Positions 55,050 to 63,875 of a stretch of 64,000 nucleotides of DNA are shown here, piece after piece (position 1 is the first letter of the stretch; every line of letters starts with the position of its first letter). This stretch comes from Streptomyces reniochalinae (lineage in GTDB: Bacteria > Actinomycetota > Actinomycetes > Streptomycetales > Streptomycetaceae), in NCBI RefSeq assembly GCF_003323735.1, contig NZ_QOIM01000025.1:180068-244067 (forward strand), in the 5' to 3' direction. Made by a program: the position numbers and the translations under genes. The notes beneath the pieces were generated by a model. It saw only the letters and a program-made list of their open reading frames with translations. It had not been told where the DNA came from and ran no database searches.

Positions 55050-56156
55050 TCACGAGCGGAAGCCGATGGTGGGCGTGGCGCGCAGCAGCGGCCAGTCGCC
55101 GCGGCCGCCGGGCAGCAACTCGTCCAGGAAGCCGTAGCGCCGCATCACCTCGGGGCTCTGCCCGCCGATCCGCCGCGCGTACTGCCACCAGGCGGCCACC
55201 TCGCTCCAGCCGGGTGCCGAGAGCGAGCCGCCGAAGTGCTGCACGGACAGCGCGGCGGTCAGGTTGGCGAAGGCCAGCCGGTCGGCGAGCGGCCAGCCTG
55301 CCAGTGTGCCGGTGGTGAATCCGGCCATGAAGACGTCGCCCGCGCCGGTGGGGTCGAGCGCGTCGACCGCGAGCGCGGGCACGTCGGCGTGCTCGCCGCT
55401 GTTGCCGTCGATGGCGACGGCACCGCCCGCCCCCTTCGTCACCACCGCAACGGGCACCAGCTCGGCCAGCGCCCGCACGGCTGCCTCGGGGGTGTCGGTG
55501 CGGGTGTAGTGCAGGGCCTCGGTGGCGTTGGGCAGGAACGCGTGGCACAGGGAGAGGTCGGCCAGGGTGTCCGGGTCCCAGGCGCCGGTCTCGTCCCAGC
55601 CGGTGTCGGCGAAGATCAGGCTGCCCTCGTTGTGCGCCTGGCGCACCCAGTCCCCCACCCGGCCCGGCTCCAGGGAGGTGACACAGGCGCGGGACGGCGG
55701 CCGGGAGGCGACGCTGACGCACGGTTTGGGCGCCTCGTGTCCGTGGCTGACCATGGTGCGCTCGCCGTCGTAGGCCATCGAGACGGTGACCGGCGAGTGC
55801 CAGCCCGGTGCCCGGTGCGAGGGTGCCAGGTCGATGCCCTCGATGCCGCAGAGGGCGTCCCAGCAGTAGTCGCCGTACATGTCGTCGCCGAACGCGGCGG
55901 CGAGCGCCGTGCGCAGGCCGAGCCGGCGCAGGGCCGTCGCCATGTTGGCCACGCCGCCGGGGCTGGAGCCCATGCCGCGCGACCAGGTCTCGGTGCCGCG
56001 TTGGGGGGCGTGGTCGAGGCCGGTGAAGACGATGTCGAGGAAGACGGTGCCGGTCAGGAACACGTCGGTCTCCGGGCCCCCGTCCGAGCGCAGGGCGGCC
56101 AGCGGGTCCAGCGCGCTCCCGGTCGGTGCGGGTTGGGCGCTCCCAGTGGTGCTCAT
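55050..56156 (-). CDS. PfkB-family carbohydrate kinase
   Basis: A 368-residue ribokinase-family kinase. It has the N-terminal VFLTGTVFLDIVFTGL strand, substrate motif GSSPGGVANMATALRRLGL, and the C-terminal DPTGAGDVFMAGFTTG motif with the catalytic Asp and anion hole. Substrates in the family include sugars and nucleosides. It leads the kinase-binding protein-permease operon and is divergent from the DeoR regulator. A kinase here could supply the phosphorylated sugar needed by the GH4 enzyme or act on its product. No PTS component is present. Confidence 0.88.
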   Translation of the reverse strand: MSTTGSAQPAPTGSALDPLAALRSDGGPETDVFLTGTVFLDIVFTGLDHAPQRGTETWSRGMGSSPGGVANMATALRRLGLRTALAAAFGDDMYGDYCWDALCGIEGIDLAPSHRAPGWHSPVTVSMAYDGERTMVSHGHEAPKPCVSVASRPPSRACVTSLEPGRVGDWVRQAHNEGSLIFADTGWDETGAWDPDTLADLSLCHAFLPNATEALHYTRTDTPEAAVRALAELVPVAVVTKGAGGAVAIDGNSGEHADVPALAVDALDPTGAGDVFMAGFTTGTLAGWPLADRLAFANLTAALSVQHFGGSLSAPGWSEVAAWWQYARRIGGQSPEVMRRYGFLDELLPGGRGDWPLLRATPTIGFRS

Positions 56157-56210
56157 GGCCGCTCTCCCCTCTCAGCTATGGCCAGAAGATGACTTCTCGG
56201 TGACTGGTTT

Positions 56211-56256
56211 GAGCGATACCTTGCACCGCCCCCCTGCTGAATGCAATACCTCGCTC
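56211..56256. promoter_or_regulatory. Candidate DeoR operator
   Basis: GAGCGATACCTTGCA (56211-56225) faces TGCAATACCTCGCTC (56242-56256). The outer gagcga/tcgctc and inner ttgca/tgcaa blocks are inverted, while the central TACC is a direct repeat. A further CAGTCGCGC repeat pair follows. The site is midway between the divergent kinase and DeoR genes. Confidence 0.45.
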
Positions 56257-56297
56257 ACAGTCGCGCACAGACGCTCAGTCGCGCTAGGGTCCTGGTC

Positions 56298-57050
56298 ATG
56301 TTGCGCGAAAGTCGGCACGAGGAGTTGCTGCGCATCCTCCGCGAGGAGGGCGTGCTGCCCGTCGTCGAGATCGCGCGCCGGCTCCGGGTCAGCGAGGCCA
56401 CCGCGCGGCGCGACGTGTCCGACCTGTCAGGGGCGGGACGGCTGCGGCGGGTCTACGGCGGCGCCCTCGCCCGCGAGCCGGCCGAACGCCCCTTCGCGGA
56501 GGAGGAGGTGGACGACCTCCCCGCCAAGGACGCGGTCGCCGCGGGCGCCGCCGAACTGGTCGAGGACGGCGAGACGGTGCTGCTCGACATCGGCACCACC
56601 ACCTTGCAACTGGCCCGGCTGCTGCACGGCAGGAAGATCACCCTGGTCACCTCCAGCCTCGCCGTCTATGAGGAACTGCGCTCCGACGAGACGGTGACGC
56701 TGGTCCTGCTGGGCGGCGAGGTGCGGCGCAACTACCGTTCACTGGTCGGCAACCTCACCAGGGCCGCGCTGCGCGAGATCTACGCCGACCGCGTCTTCCT
56801 CGGCACCAGCGGCGTCCTGCCCGACGGCCGCGTCCTGGACACCACCCAGGTCGAGGTCCCCGTCAAACAGGCCCTGTTGGGCGCCGCCCGCCAGGCGGTA
56901 CTGCTGGCCACCCCGCGCAAGTTCCCCGGCACCGGCAGCGCACGCGTCTGCCAGGCCACCGACATCGACATGCTGATCACCGGCCAGGCGTCCGACCCGG
57001 CCACCCTCGCCGCGTTCCGCGAGGCCGATGTGGAGGTAGTACAGGTATGA
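56298..57050 (+). CDS. DeoR-family transcriptional regulator
   Basis: A 250-residue sugar-phosphate-responsive repressor. The N-terminal helix-turn-helix is RHEELLRILREEGVLPVVEIARRLRVSEATARRDVSDLSGAGRLRRVYGGAL (about 5-56). The DeoR sensor domain has EDGETVLLDIGTTTLQLARLL, TLVTSSLAVYEEL and LLGGEVRRNYRSLVG. The ATG at 56298 is chosen because the conserved domain starts there; the upstream site is weak. It is co-transcribed with the GH4 gene (ATGA overlap) and divergent from the kinase/ABC operon, so it probably regulates both. Confidence 0.88.
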   Translation: MLRESRHEELLRILREEGVLPVVEIARRLRVSEATARRDVSDLSGAGRLRRVYGGALAREPAERPFAEEEVDDLPAKDAVAAGAAELVEDGETVLLDIGTTTLQLARLLHGRKITLVTSSLAVYEELRSDETVTLVLLGGEVRRNYRSLVGNLTRAALREIYADRVFLGTSGVLPDGRVLDTTQVEVPVKQALLGAARQAVLLATPRKFPGTGSARVCQATDIDMLITGQASDPATLAAFREADVEVVQV

Positions 57051-58405
57051 CGGGTACGACAGGCACGCCCGGCACGAGGCTCACCGTGCTCGGCGGCGGC
57101 GGGTTCCGCGTCCCGCTGGTCCACCGCGCGCTCCTGGCCGACGCAAACCATCCCGACCAGGCGGGCCGCTGCACCGAACTCGTCCTCCACGACACCGACC
57201 CGGAACGGCTGGCGGCCATCGGCGCGGTCCTGGCCGAACAGAGCGCCCAGCACGACGGCCCGGTGCCCGAGGTCCGTACCACCACCGATCTGGACGAGGC
57301 CCTGAGCGGCGCCGACTTCGTCTTCAGCGCCATCCGCGTCGGCGGCCTCGCCGGGCGGGTCAGCGACGAGCGCCTCCCCCTCGCCGAGGGGCTGCTCGGG
57401 CAGGAGACCGTCGGCGCGGGCGGGGTGCTCTACGGGCTGCGCACCGTGCCCGTGGCCACCCGCATCGCCGAGCGCGTCGCCGCCGTCGCCCCGCACGCCT
57501 GGGTCATCAACTTCACCAACCCCGCCGGCATGGTCACCGAGGCCATGAGCCGGGTGCTGGGCGATCGTGTCATCGGCATCTGCGACTCGCCCGTCGGCCT
57601 GTGCCGCCGCGCCGCGCGCGCCGTGGGAGCGGACCCCGACCGCGCCGACTACGACTACGTGGGCCTCAACCACCTCGGCTGGCTGCGCCGCGTCGTCGTC
57701 GACGGCACCGACCGGCTGCCCGCGCTGCTCGCGGACACCGGGGCGCTGGAGTCCTTCGAGGAGGGCAAGCTCTTCGGCGCCGCATGGCTGCGCGCGCTCG
57801 GCGCCCTGCCCAACGAGTACCTGCACTACTACTACCACCACAGGGAGGCGCTCGCGGCGATCCAGGAAGCGGACGCCACCCGGGGGGAGTTTTTGGCACA
57901 GCAGCAGGACGGCTTCTACGCGCGGGTCTCCGGCAGCGCGTCCACAGGGGCGTTCGCCGCGTGGGAGGCCACCCGCCGCGAGCGGGAGGAGACCTACATG
58001 GCCGAGAGCCGGCAGGCCTCGGGCGGCTGGGAACGCGACAGCTGCGACCTGGACGGCGGCGGCTACGACCGCGTCGCCCTCGCCCTGATGCGCGCCATCG
58101 CCCGCAACGAGCGCACCCGTCTCATCCTCAACGTCCGCAACCGCGGCGCCGTGCCCGGGATCGACGGCGACGCGGTCGTGGAGATCCCCTGCGTCGTCGA
58201 CGCGGGCGGTGCCCGCCCCCTGGCCACCGGGCCCGTCGCCCCCGACCAGCTGGGATTGATGCTGCAACTCAAGGCGGTCGAACGCGCCGCGATCGAGGCG
58301 GCCTCTGACGGCTCCAGGCCGGCCGCGCTGCGCGCGCTGGCCCTCCACCCGCTGGTGGACTCGGTGCACGCCGCCGACCGCGTCCTGCGCGCTGCGGGCC
58401 ACTGA
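57047..58405 (+). CDS. GH4-family glycosidase, 6-phospho-beta-glucosidase-like
   Basis: A 452-residue NAD- and divalent-metal-dependent glycosidase. The Rossmann site is LTVLGGGGFRVPLVHRALL (12-30), followed by FTNPAGMVTEAMSR, then GICDSPVGLCRRAAR with the metal-binding Cys and DYVGLNHLGWLRRV with the His. These fit the 6-phospho-beta-glucosidase branch rather than alpha-galactosidases. Family members oxidise the sugar at C3, eliminate the aglycone and re-reduce. It is coupled to the DeoR gene. Whether the substrate is phosphorylated is unresolved, because uptake here is by ABC transporter. Confidence 0.87.
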   Translation: MTGTTGTPGTRLTVLGGGGFRVPLVHRALLADANHPDQAGRCTELVLHDTDPERLAAIGAVLAEQSAQHDGPVPEVRTTTDLDEALSGADFVFSAIRVGGLAGRVSDERLPLAEGLLGQETVGAGGVLYGLRTVPVATRIAERVAAVAPHAWVINFTNPAGMVTEAMSRVLGDRVIGICDSPVGLCRRAARAVGADPDRADYDYVGLNHLGWLRRVVVDGTDRLPALLADTGALESFEEGKLFGAAWLRALGALPNEYLHYYYHHREALAAIQEADATRGEFLAQQQDGFYARVSGSASTGAFAAWEATRREREETYMAESRQASGGWERDSCDLDGGGYDRVALALMRAIARNERTRLILNVRNRGAVPGIDGDAVVEIPCVVDAGGARPLATGPVAPDQLGLMLQLKAVERAAIEAASDGSRPAALRALALHPLVDSVHAADRVLRAAGH

Positions 58406-58414
58406 GACCGCTCC

Positions 58415-58444
58415 GCGCGGCCCGCCGCGCGCGGGCGGCGCGGC
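58415..58444. terminator. GC-rich hairpin between convergent genes
   Basis: An imperfect inverted repeat of the form ccgcgcggcccgc...gcgggcggcgcgg lies between the GH4 and DoxX stops. It is likely a bidirectional terminator. Confidence 0.5.
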
Positions 58445-58972
58445 TCACTTGGCGGAGAGCGCCGACCTCTTGTGGCCGAGGGCCTGCCCGGCGTTCTTCA
58501 TGGAGCGCTTCGTCGAACCGACGGGGCAGGGGCGGCGGTGCCGGGCGCGGGCCCGCAGCGCGCGGATCCGCGCCTGGTGCCCCGCGTCGCTGATCACGGC
58601 CGCCAGGCCGCCCAGCACGGCGCCGTTCTTGGCGAGCTGCGTGCGCTGGGCGGCGCGCTGCCCGGCGTCCTCGTGCTCCCAGAAGGGGTGACCCGCCAGG
58701 GTCGTGGGCACCAGGGAGGCGGCCAGCGCGAGCGAGGCCACCCGCGGGAGGCGCCCGACGGTCAGCAGCGCACCCGCCGCCACCTGCACGGCCGCGTTCA
58801 CCCGGACGAGCAGCACGTCGTCGTACGGCAGCCCCGGCGCCTTCTCGCGCAGCTTCGCCAGGAAGGGTCCGGCCATCTCGGCGCGGGGCTCGGGCTCGCT
58901 GAGCGATTCGACCCCGGCGCTCACGAAGAAGGTGCCGAGGAGCGGGCGGGCGACGAGCTGGAGAGGTGTCAT
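58445..58972 (-). CDS. DoxX-family membrane protein
   Basis: A 175-residue protein with about four helices: LVARPLLGTFFVSAGVESLSEP, VRVNAAVQVAAGALLTVGRLPRVASLALAASLVPTTLAGHPFW, and QLAKNGAVLGGLAAVISDAG. PFWEHEDAGQRAAQRTQLAKN is typical of DoxX proteins, linked in mycobacteria to thiol and oxidative-stress complexes. The C-terminal ~40 residues are very basic. The ATG at 58972 has AAAGGA six bases upstream. It appears monocistronic. Confidence 0.85.
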   Translation of the reverse strand: MTPLQLVARPLLGTFFVSAGVESLSEPEPRAEMAGPFLAKLREKAPGLPYDDVLLVRVNAAVQVAAGALLTVGRLPRVASLALAASLVPTTLAGHPFWEHEDAGQRAAQRTQLAKNGAVLGGLAAVISDAGHQARIRALRARARHRRPCPVGSTKRSMKNAGQALGHKRSALSAK

Positions 58973-59366
58973 GCGGCGTCCTTTGGTCGCGCGGAGCATC
59001 GCGGGCGGTCTCGGGGCGGACGGTTACGGGGAGTGCCGTTTCGGGACGTGGCCGTTTCGGGAAGTCGCGGGCAGGGCCTGAGGCCCGTGCGGTGTCCCGG
59101 TCCTTCACCGCCATGTCACGCGTACCCGCGAAACGCCGCAACCCGGGCGTCGCCGTACGGCGCAACGCCCCGCGTCCACCGCCGTGGCGTGCGACGCTCC
59201 CGCGCCGCCGCGCGGCGCCCCGTCCCGCGCCCGTACGGCAGGGCGCCCGTGCCCGCCGGGCGGTCCTCCCGCGGTGTCTCACCCGAACGACCGTGGTGGC
59301 GGTGCGCGCCCCCGCATCCCGGTGGAGCGTGAAGCCGACGGGGGACACCGAGCGAAAGGTCAGCCG
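58973..59366. other. 394-bp divergent intergenic region without a recognised gene
   Basis: It lies between the divergent DoxX and SDR genes. It contains a direct repeat GCCGTTTCGGGA at 59035-59046 and 59051-59062. No open frame with family features and no RNA gene is apparent. Promoters for both genes should lie here, but no clear -35/-10 pair could be assigned. Confidence 0.5.
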
Positions 59367-60119
59367 ATGGACCGCGCATTCGAGGGCCGGGCGGCCCTGG
59401 TGACCGGAGCCGCCTCGGGTATCGGTCTCGCCGTCGCCCGGCGGCTCGGCCAGGCCGGCGCCTCGGTGGTCGTCGCCGACTACGACGAGGACGGCGCCCA
59501 GGTCGCGGCCGGCGAGCTGGAGACGTCCGGCACACGGGCCGAACCCTTCGTCGTGGACGTCACGGATCCCGGCTCCGTCCGCGACGCCGTACGGTTCACC
59601 ACCGAGACCTTCGGCTCGCTCGACCTGGCCGTCAACAACGCCGGGGTGGGCGGACCCTCGATGCCGACCGGCGAGTACGAGATCACCGCCTGGGACCGGG
59701 TCATCGCCACCAACCTCAGCGGTGTCTTCTACGGGCTGCGGCACCAGCTGCCGGTCATGGCGGCGGCGGGCCGTGGCGCCATCGTCAACATGGCCTCGAT
59801 CCTGGGCACCAACGGATTCGCCGGCAGCCCCGCCTACGTGGCCGCCAAGCACGGCGTCGTCGGACTGACCAAGACCGCCGCGCTCGAATACGCCGACAAG
59901 GGCGTGCGGATCAACGCGATCGGCCCCGGCTTCATCGACACCCCGCTGCTGCGTGAGACCGACAACCCGGTGCGCGAACGCCTCATCTCCCTCCATCCGC
60001 AGGGCCGCCTGGGGACGGCCGAGGAGGTGGCCGAGGTGACCGCCTTCCTCCTCTCGGACCGCGCCTCCTTCGTCCAGGGCAGCTACCACCTGGTCGACGG
60101 CGGCTACGCGGCCCAGTAG
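59367..60119 (+). CDS. SDR-family oxidoreductase
   Basis: A 250-residue classical short-chain dehydrogenase with all motifs: TGAASGIGLAVARRL (12-26), VVADYDEDGA (Asp suggesting NAD), NNAGVGGP, MASILG (Ser), YVAAKHG (Tyr, Lys), and a C-terminal LVDGGYAAQ. The ATG at 59367 has GAAAGGT upstream. It has no operon partner and its 3' end overlaps the opposite-strand MFS pseudogene by 16 bp. The substrate is unknown. Confidence 0.88.
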   Translation: MDRAFEGRAALVTGAASGIGLAVARRLGQAGASVVVADYDEDGAQVAAGELETSGTRAEPFVVDVTDPGSVRDAVRFTTETFGSLDLAVNNAGVGGPSMPTGEYEITAWDRVIATNLSGVFYGLRHQLPVMAAAGRGAIVNMASILGTNGFAGSPAYVAAKHGVVGLTKTAALEYADKGVRINAIGPGFIDTPLLRETDNPVRERLISLHPQGRLGTAEEVAEVTAFLLSDRASFVQGSYHLVDGGYAAQ

Positions 60120-60753
60120 CCACCCCGGCCCGGCCCGCAGCCGCCGGTCTCACACGGGCCCAGCCCCGCCTGGGCGAGCAGGCGGGAGACCTCGGCGCGC
60201 TCCAGCGTCGCGAAGTAGCCGCCGATCAGCTTCGGGAGCAGCCCGGAGATGCCCTGGGCGAACATCTGCTGGAGGAAGAGCAGCAGCGCGAGCGACACCG
60301 TCTGTTCCCTGCGACCGCGTACCCGGAGATGAGCAGCGCGCTGGCGCGGTCGCGTGCGGTGGCGGGCCAGCTCTCGATCACGTAGGTCGCGCTGGCCGAG
60401 TACTCCCGCGCCATGCCGAGTCCGAGCACCAGCCGGGCGGCGGACATCGACCAGTAGCCCCACGAAAGACCGCTGGCCAGCGAGCCGAGGGAGTACAGGA
60501 GGATGCTCAGGATCATCGCCGGCTTGCGTCCGTACCTGTCCCCGACGGCGCCGATGGCCAGCCCGCCGAACCAGCGGGAGACGAAGGCGGCCGGCACGAG
60601 GGTGGCGGCGGTGACGGTCGACAGACCGAAGGAGCCGGCGGCCTCGGTCAGTACGAGGGTGATCAGGACGAAGTCGAAGCCGTCCATCAGATAGCCGAGC
60701 CAGGCGGCGAAGAGCGTCTTGCCGTCCTGGCGGGTGCCGCCACGGGCCGACAA
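60104..60753 (-). pseudogene. MFS transporter remnant with internal deletion and frameshift
   Basis: The first part (from 60753, TTG) encodes helices 1-4 of a sialate/metabolite:H+ symporter-like MFS protein: [79 protein letters not shown]. Near 60315 the frame changes and sequence typical of a much later helix follows ([26 protein letters not shown]). About half of a normal ~430-residue transporter is missing. The tail ATLERAEVSRLLAQAGLG looks unrelated. A functional product is unlikely. Confidence 0.75.
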
Positions 60754-60840
60754 GGGTCCGGGAAGGCCGCGGCGAGGTCTCGGGGCCCGGCCAGGTCTCG
60801 GAAGGGGTGGGATGGCCGGGGAGGGCTCGGCGGGGCGCCC

Positions 60841-62061
60841 TCAGCCGCTGCCCTCCGGCGCTCCCGTCACGTCGGAGTCGCGTGTCCGCCACAGGTGCAC
60901 GCCGACCACGGAGGCGAGAGCGACCACGCAGCCGGCGAAGACCAGCCCCGCGTTCCGCAGCCCGAGGCCGGTGCTCAGCGCGCCCACCCCCACGACCGGC
61001 AGCGAGATGCCGAGGTAGGCGACGACGAACAGCGCCGAGATGGTCCCGCCCCGATGCTCCTCGGGGGCACGGACACTCACCGCCGCCAGGGCCGAACGGA
61101 ACGCCAGCCCCTGCCCGACGCCGCCGGTCACCGCCCCGGTCACCAGCAGCGGCAGTGAACTCGCCAGCAGCGAGCCGCCCACCTGCGCCATGCCCGCGAC
61201 GAGGCCCAGGCAGCCGAGCGGCAGAGCGAGCGCCACCCGTACCCGGCCCGCCGCCGCCTGGCCCAGCAGGGACGCGCAGAACACGGAGAAGACCACCGCG
61301 CCGGAGGCGGCCAGGTTGGTCAGGTGCAGGGTCTCGGACATGAACCCCGGCGAGACGGCGGTGAACAGGCCGAAGACGGCGAAGCCGGTGAAGCAGGCGA
61401 GCCCGGCGGGCACGAACACCGGCCGCACCTCCCGCGGCACCGCCATCCCGCGCGGTCGCAGACCGGGCCGGGGGCGCGGGCGCCGTACGGTCTCGGGCAG
61501 CACCAGGGTGAGGACGAAGCCTATGGCCAGCAGGGCGAGATGCGCCACGAAGGGCAGGACGAGCGGGCGGGGCGCGTACTGGGCGAGCACACCCGCGAGC
61601 AGCGGACCGCAGCCGAGCCCGCCCATGTTGGCGGCGGTCGCCGCGAAGCCCCGGCTGCCGCCTGGCGCCAGTTCCAGGACGGCGGCCGTCGCCGCGCCGC
61701 TGAACAGCCCCGCGGCGAAGCCGGACAGCAGCCGCCCGGCGAACAGCAGCGGCAGCCCGCCCTCCAGCAGGAAGCAGACGGCGCTGGCCGCCGACAGTCC
61801 CAGGGCCGCGAACAGCAGCGGGCGCCGCCCGAGTTTGTCGGAGTAGTCGCCTGCGACCAGCAGCGCGGCGATCACCCCCACCGCGTAGACGGCGAAGACG
61901 ACCGTCACCATCAGTTCGCCGAAGCCCAGCTCCTGCCGGTAGAGGCCGTAGAGCGGGGTCGGCAGCGTGGTGCCCGCCATGCCGACGGCGAAGACGAAGG
62001 CCGCTGCCGCGTACCACAGCGAGCTGCGCGGGGAACCTGTGTCGTGTTCAGTACTGTTCAC
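60841..62061 (-). CDS. MFS transporter (drug/metabolite efflux-like)
   Basis: A 406-residue 12-helix major facilitator protein. The A-motif loop is GDYSDKLGRRPLLFAALGLSAASA. The N-terminal GMAGTTLPTPLYGLYRQELGFGELMVTVVFAVYA and GRLLSGFAAGLFSGAATAAVLEL resemble predicted efflux permeases of the AraJ/Bcr-like group. The GTG at 62061 is chosen because conserved sequence starts there and a long antisense-like extension precedes it; its ribosome site is modest (AGGG). It begins 41 bp after the baeRF gene stop and may be co-transcribed. The substrate is unknown. Confidence 0.85.
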   Translation of the reverse strand: MNSTEHDTGSPRSSLWYAAAAFVFAVGMAGTTLPTPLYGLYRQELGFGELMVTVVFAVYAVGVIAALLVAGDYSDKLGRRPLLFAALGLSAASAVCFLLEGGLPLLFAGRLLSGFAAGLFSGAATAAVLELAPGGSRGFAATAANMGGLGCGPLLAGVLAQYAPRPLVLPFVAHLALLAIGFVLTLVLPETVRRPRPRPGLRPRGMAVPREVRPVFVPAGLACFTGFAVFGLFTAVSPGFMSETLHLTNLAASGAVVFSVFCASLLGQAAAGRVRVALALPLGCLGLVAGMAQVGGSLLASSLPLLVTGAVTGGVGQGLAFRSALAAVSVRAPEEHRGGTISALFVVAYLGISLPVVGVGALSTGLGLRNAGLVFAGCVVALASVVGVHLWRTRDSDVTGAPEGSG

Positions 62062-62102
62062 AGCGGGCGACCCTAAATGATCTTCCGGCGGTCCGTGCCA
62101 CC

Positions 62103-63236
62103 TCACCCTGCCCAGGTGTAGCGCACGACGCCCGCGATCCGGCCGTGCCCGGCCAGCGCGCCGTCGGGCACGAACACCACCTCCGCCTCGGTGGCCAGCG
62201 CCGCCTCGACCGTCTCGTCGACGACGTCGTCGAACACCTCGCCCTCGCTGTCGCTGACCGCGTCGTCGGCGGCGGGCGCCAGGTGGTCGCCGTCCAACCT
62301 GACCTTCTGGCGGTAGGGCTCCTCCACGACCAGCAGCGCCAGCCGGCCCTCCCGCGCCGCGCGCCACACCTCGTCGATACCCGCGACGAACTCCCTGCGC
62401 CCGATCGCGTCACCGAGCCGGCCGAGGGCCTTCTCGCCGCGCGCCCGCAGGAATTCCGCCCGCGCGGGTGCCACCGCCTCGCGGACGACCGAGGCCCGCG
62501 CATGGGTCAGGCCGCCCTTCGGCACGGTCGCCACGGCCCCGCGCGCCGCACGGGTACCGACATCCGCCAGCGCGGTGAGCCCGTGCTGGAGCCCGGCCAG
62601 GAGGAGGGGGCGCGGCGCGTCGTGCAGCACCCTGGACAGGCTCGCGTCCACGTCGCGCAGGTGCTGGAGCGCCGCCTCGTCGCGGTAGCCGCTGGTGAAG
62701 TCACCGGTGCGGGAGGCACGCTCCCGCTCGGAGTCGACCGTCGCGCTCTCGACGGGGAAGCCGCCCCGCCGCTCCTCGGTGAGCTGTTCGCCCGAACCGC
62801 TCCACAGCCTGGCCAGATCCTCGGCGAAGGTGAGCACCCAGTAAGGAAGGGTCTGCGCCTTGGCCGCGACCAGGTTGCGGGTGAGGAAGGTGCGGTCCAC
62901 GACGATGCGTTCGGCGTCGACCCGGCGCGGCACGTGCCAGAACTGGTGCTCGCCCTGCGCCGCGAAGAGCACCAGCGCGTCCTGCGCGTACACCAGGTCG
63001 ATCTCCTCCTCGGCCGCTTCGAGCTGCCCGACGACGTCGGCGCGGACCTGCGAGCTCACGTGCGGATCGTCGTCGAGCCGCCGCCCCGCGTCGGCGATCA
63101 GATTGCGCAACCTGACGGGATCCTGCAGGCTGTCCGGCTTCGTACGGTGAGTGGGCAGCACCAGGGTGACCGCGGGATAGGGCCGAGGCTGCCGCAGCTC
63201 GGCCAGCACCTCGTTGGTCAGATCGTCGGTGCGCAT
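62103..63236 (-). CDS. baeRF-type (eRF1/Vms1-like) domain protein
   Basis: A 377-residue protein resembling the bacterial archaeo-eukaryotic release factor-like families: TNEVLAELRQPRPYPAVTLVLPTHRT, DALVLFAAQGEHQFWHVPRRVDAERIVVDRTFLTRNLV, and a C-terminal L7Ae-like portion with LALLVVEEPY and EAEVVFVPDGALAGHGRIAGVVRYTW. Such proteins may act on stalled ribosomes or peptidyl-tRNA, but most are uncharacterised. No GGQ-like motif is obvious. The ATG at 63236 has GAGG six bases upstream. It is divergent from the ribosomal protein L31 gene. Confidence 0.75.
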   Translation of the reverse strand: MRTDDLTNEVLAELRQPRPYPAVTLVLPTHRTKPDSLQDPVRLRNLIADAGRRLDDDPHVSSQVRADVVGQLEAAEEEIDLVYAQDALVLFAAQGEHQFWHVPRRVDAERIVVDRTFLTRNLVAAKAQTLPYWVLTFAEDLARLWSGSGEQLTEERRGGFPVESATVDSERERASRTGDFTSGYRDEAALQHLRDVDASLSRVLHDAPRPLLLAGLQHGLTALADVGTRAARGAVATVPKGGLTHARASVVREAVAPARAEFLRARGEKALGRLGDAIGRREFVAGIDEVWRAAREGRLALLVVEEPYRQKVRLDGDHLAPAADDAVSDSEGEVFDDVVDETVEAALATEAEVVFVPDGALAGHGRIAGVVRYTWAG

Positions 63237-63421
63237 CCGTGACCTCGCTCCCCAGGTGACGACGACGGCACCCTCCAGCCTCCCGCGCACCCCGGCGCCG
63301 TGCACGTCGGGCGGATCCGCGGACCGTGCGGGCGGGGCGTGCCCCACCTGGCGGGATGCCGCCGTGCGCGGCCGGTCGTAGCCTGGAGAGGGCGCCCTGT
63401 ACGCGGGGGAAGGAGTGACTT

Positions 63422-63835
63422 GTGAAGTCCGATGCTCACCCCGACTACCACCAGGTGGTCTTCCGTGACCAGTCCGCCGGATACGCGTTCCTGACGCGTT
63501 CGACGGCCACCAGCGACACCACGATCGAGTGGGACGACGGACACACCTACCCGGTCGTCGACGTGGAGATCTCCTCCGAGAGCCACCCGTTCTACACCGG
63601 CAAGGCCCGCGTCGTGGACTCCGAGGGCCAGATCGCCAAGTTCCGCCGTCGCTACGAGCCCGCGGCGGACGGCACCACCCCCGACGACCTGCTCCACTCG
63701 GCCCCCGAGGGCGAACCCACCCCCGAGGACGTCGTCCTCGCCTCGGGCCGCGACCTGACCGAGGGGAACCTCCAGTGGGCCCGCGAACGCATCGCGGCGG
63801 AGGGCCGGGGGGCACTGGAGCAACAGCTGCCCTGA
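63422..63835 (+). CDS. rpmE2: Type B ribosomal protein L31 with C-terminal extension
   Basis: A 137-residue protein. Residues 1-80 are a zinc-free type B L31 ([61 protein letters not shown]), lacking the CxxC of the zinc-binding form. Normal members are about 84-90 residues. The extra ~55 residues ([38 protein letters not shown]) look like a small helical domain. The GTG at 63422 has AAGGAG seven bases upstream. Type B L31 usually replaces the zinc form under zinc starvation through Zur. I could not recognise a Zur box. Confidence 0.85.
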   Translation: MKSDAHPDYHQVVFRDQSAGYAFLTRSTATSDTTIEWDDGHTYPVVDVEISSESHPFYTGKARVVDSEGQIAKFRRRYEPAADGTTPDDLLHSAPEGEPTPEDVVLASGRDLTEGNLQWARERIAAEGRGALEQQLP

Positions 63836-63875
63836 CCCCCGGCCGTCACCACTGCCCCGGCCGGGGCGTTCACGC

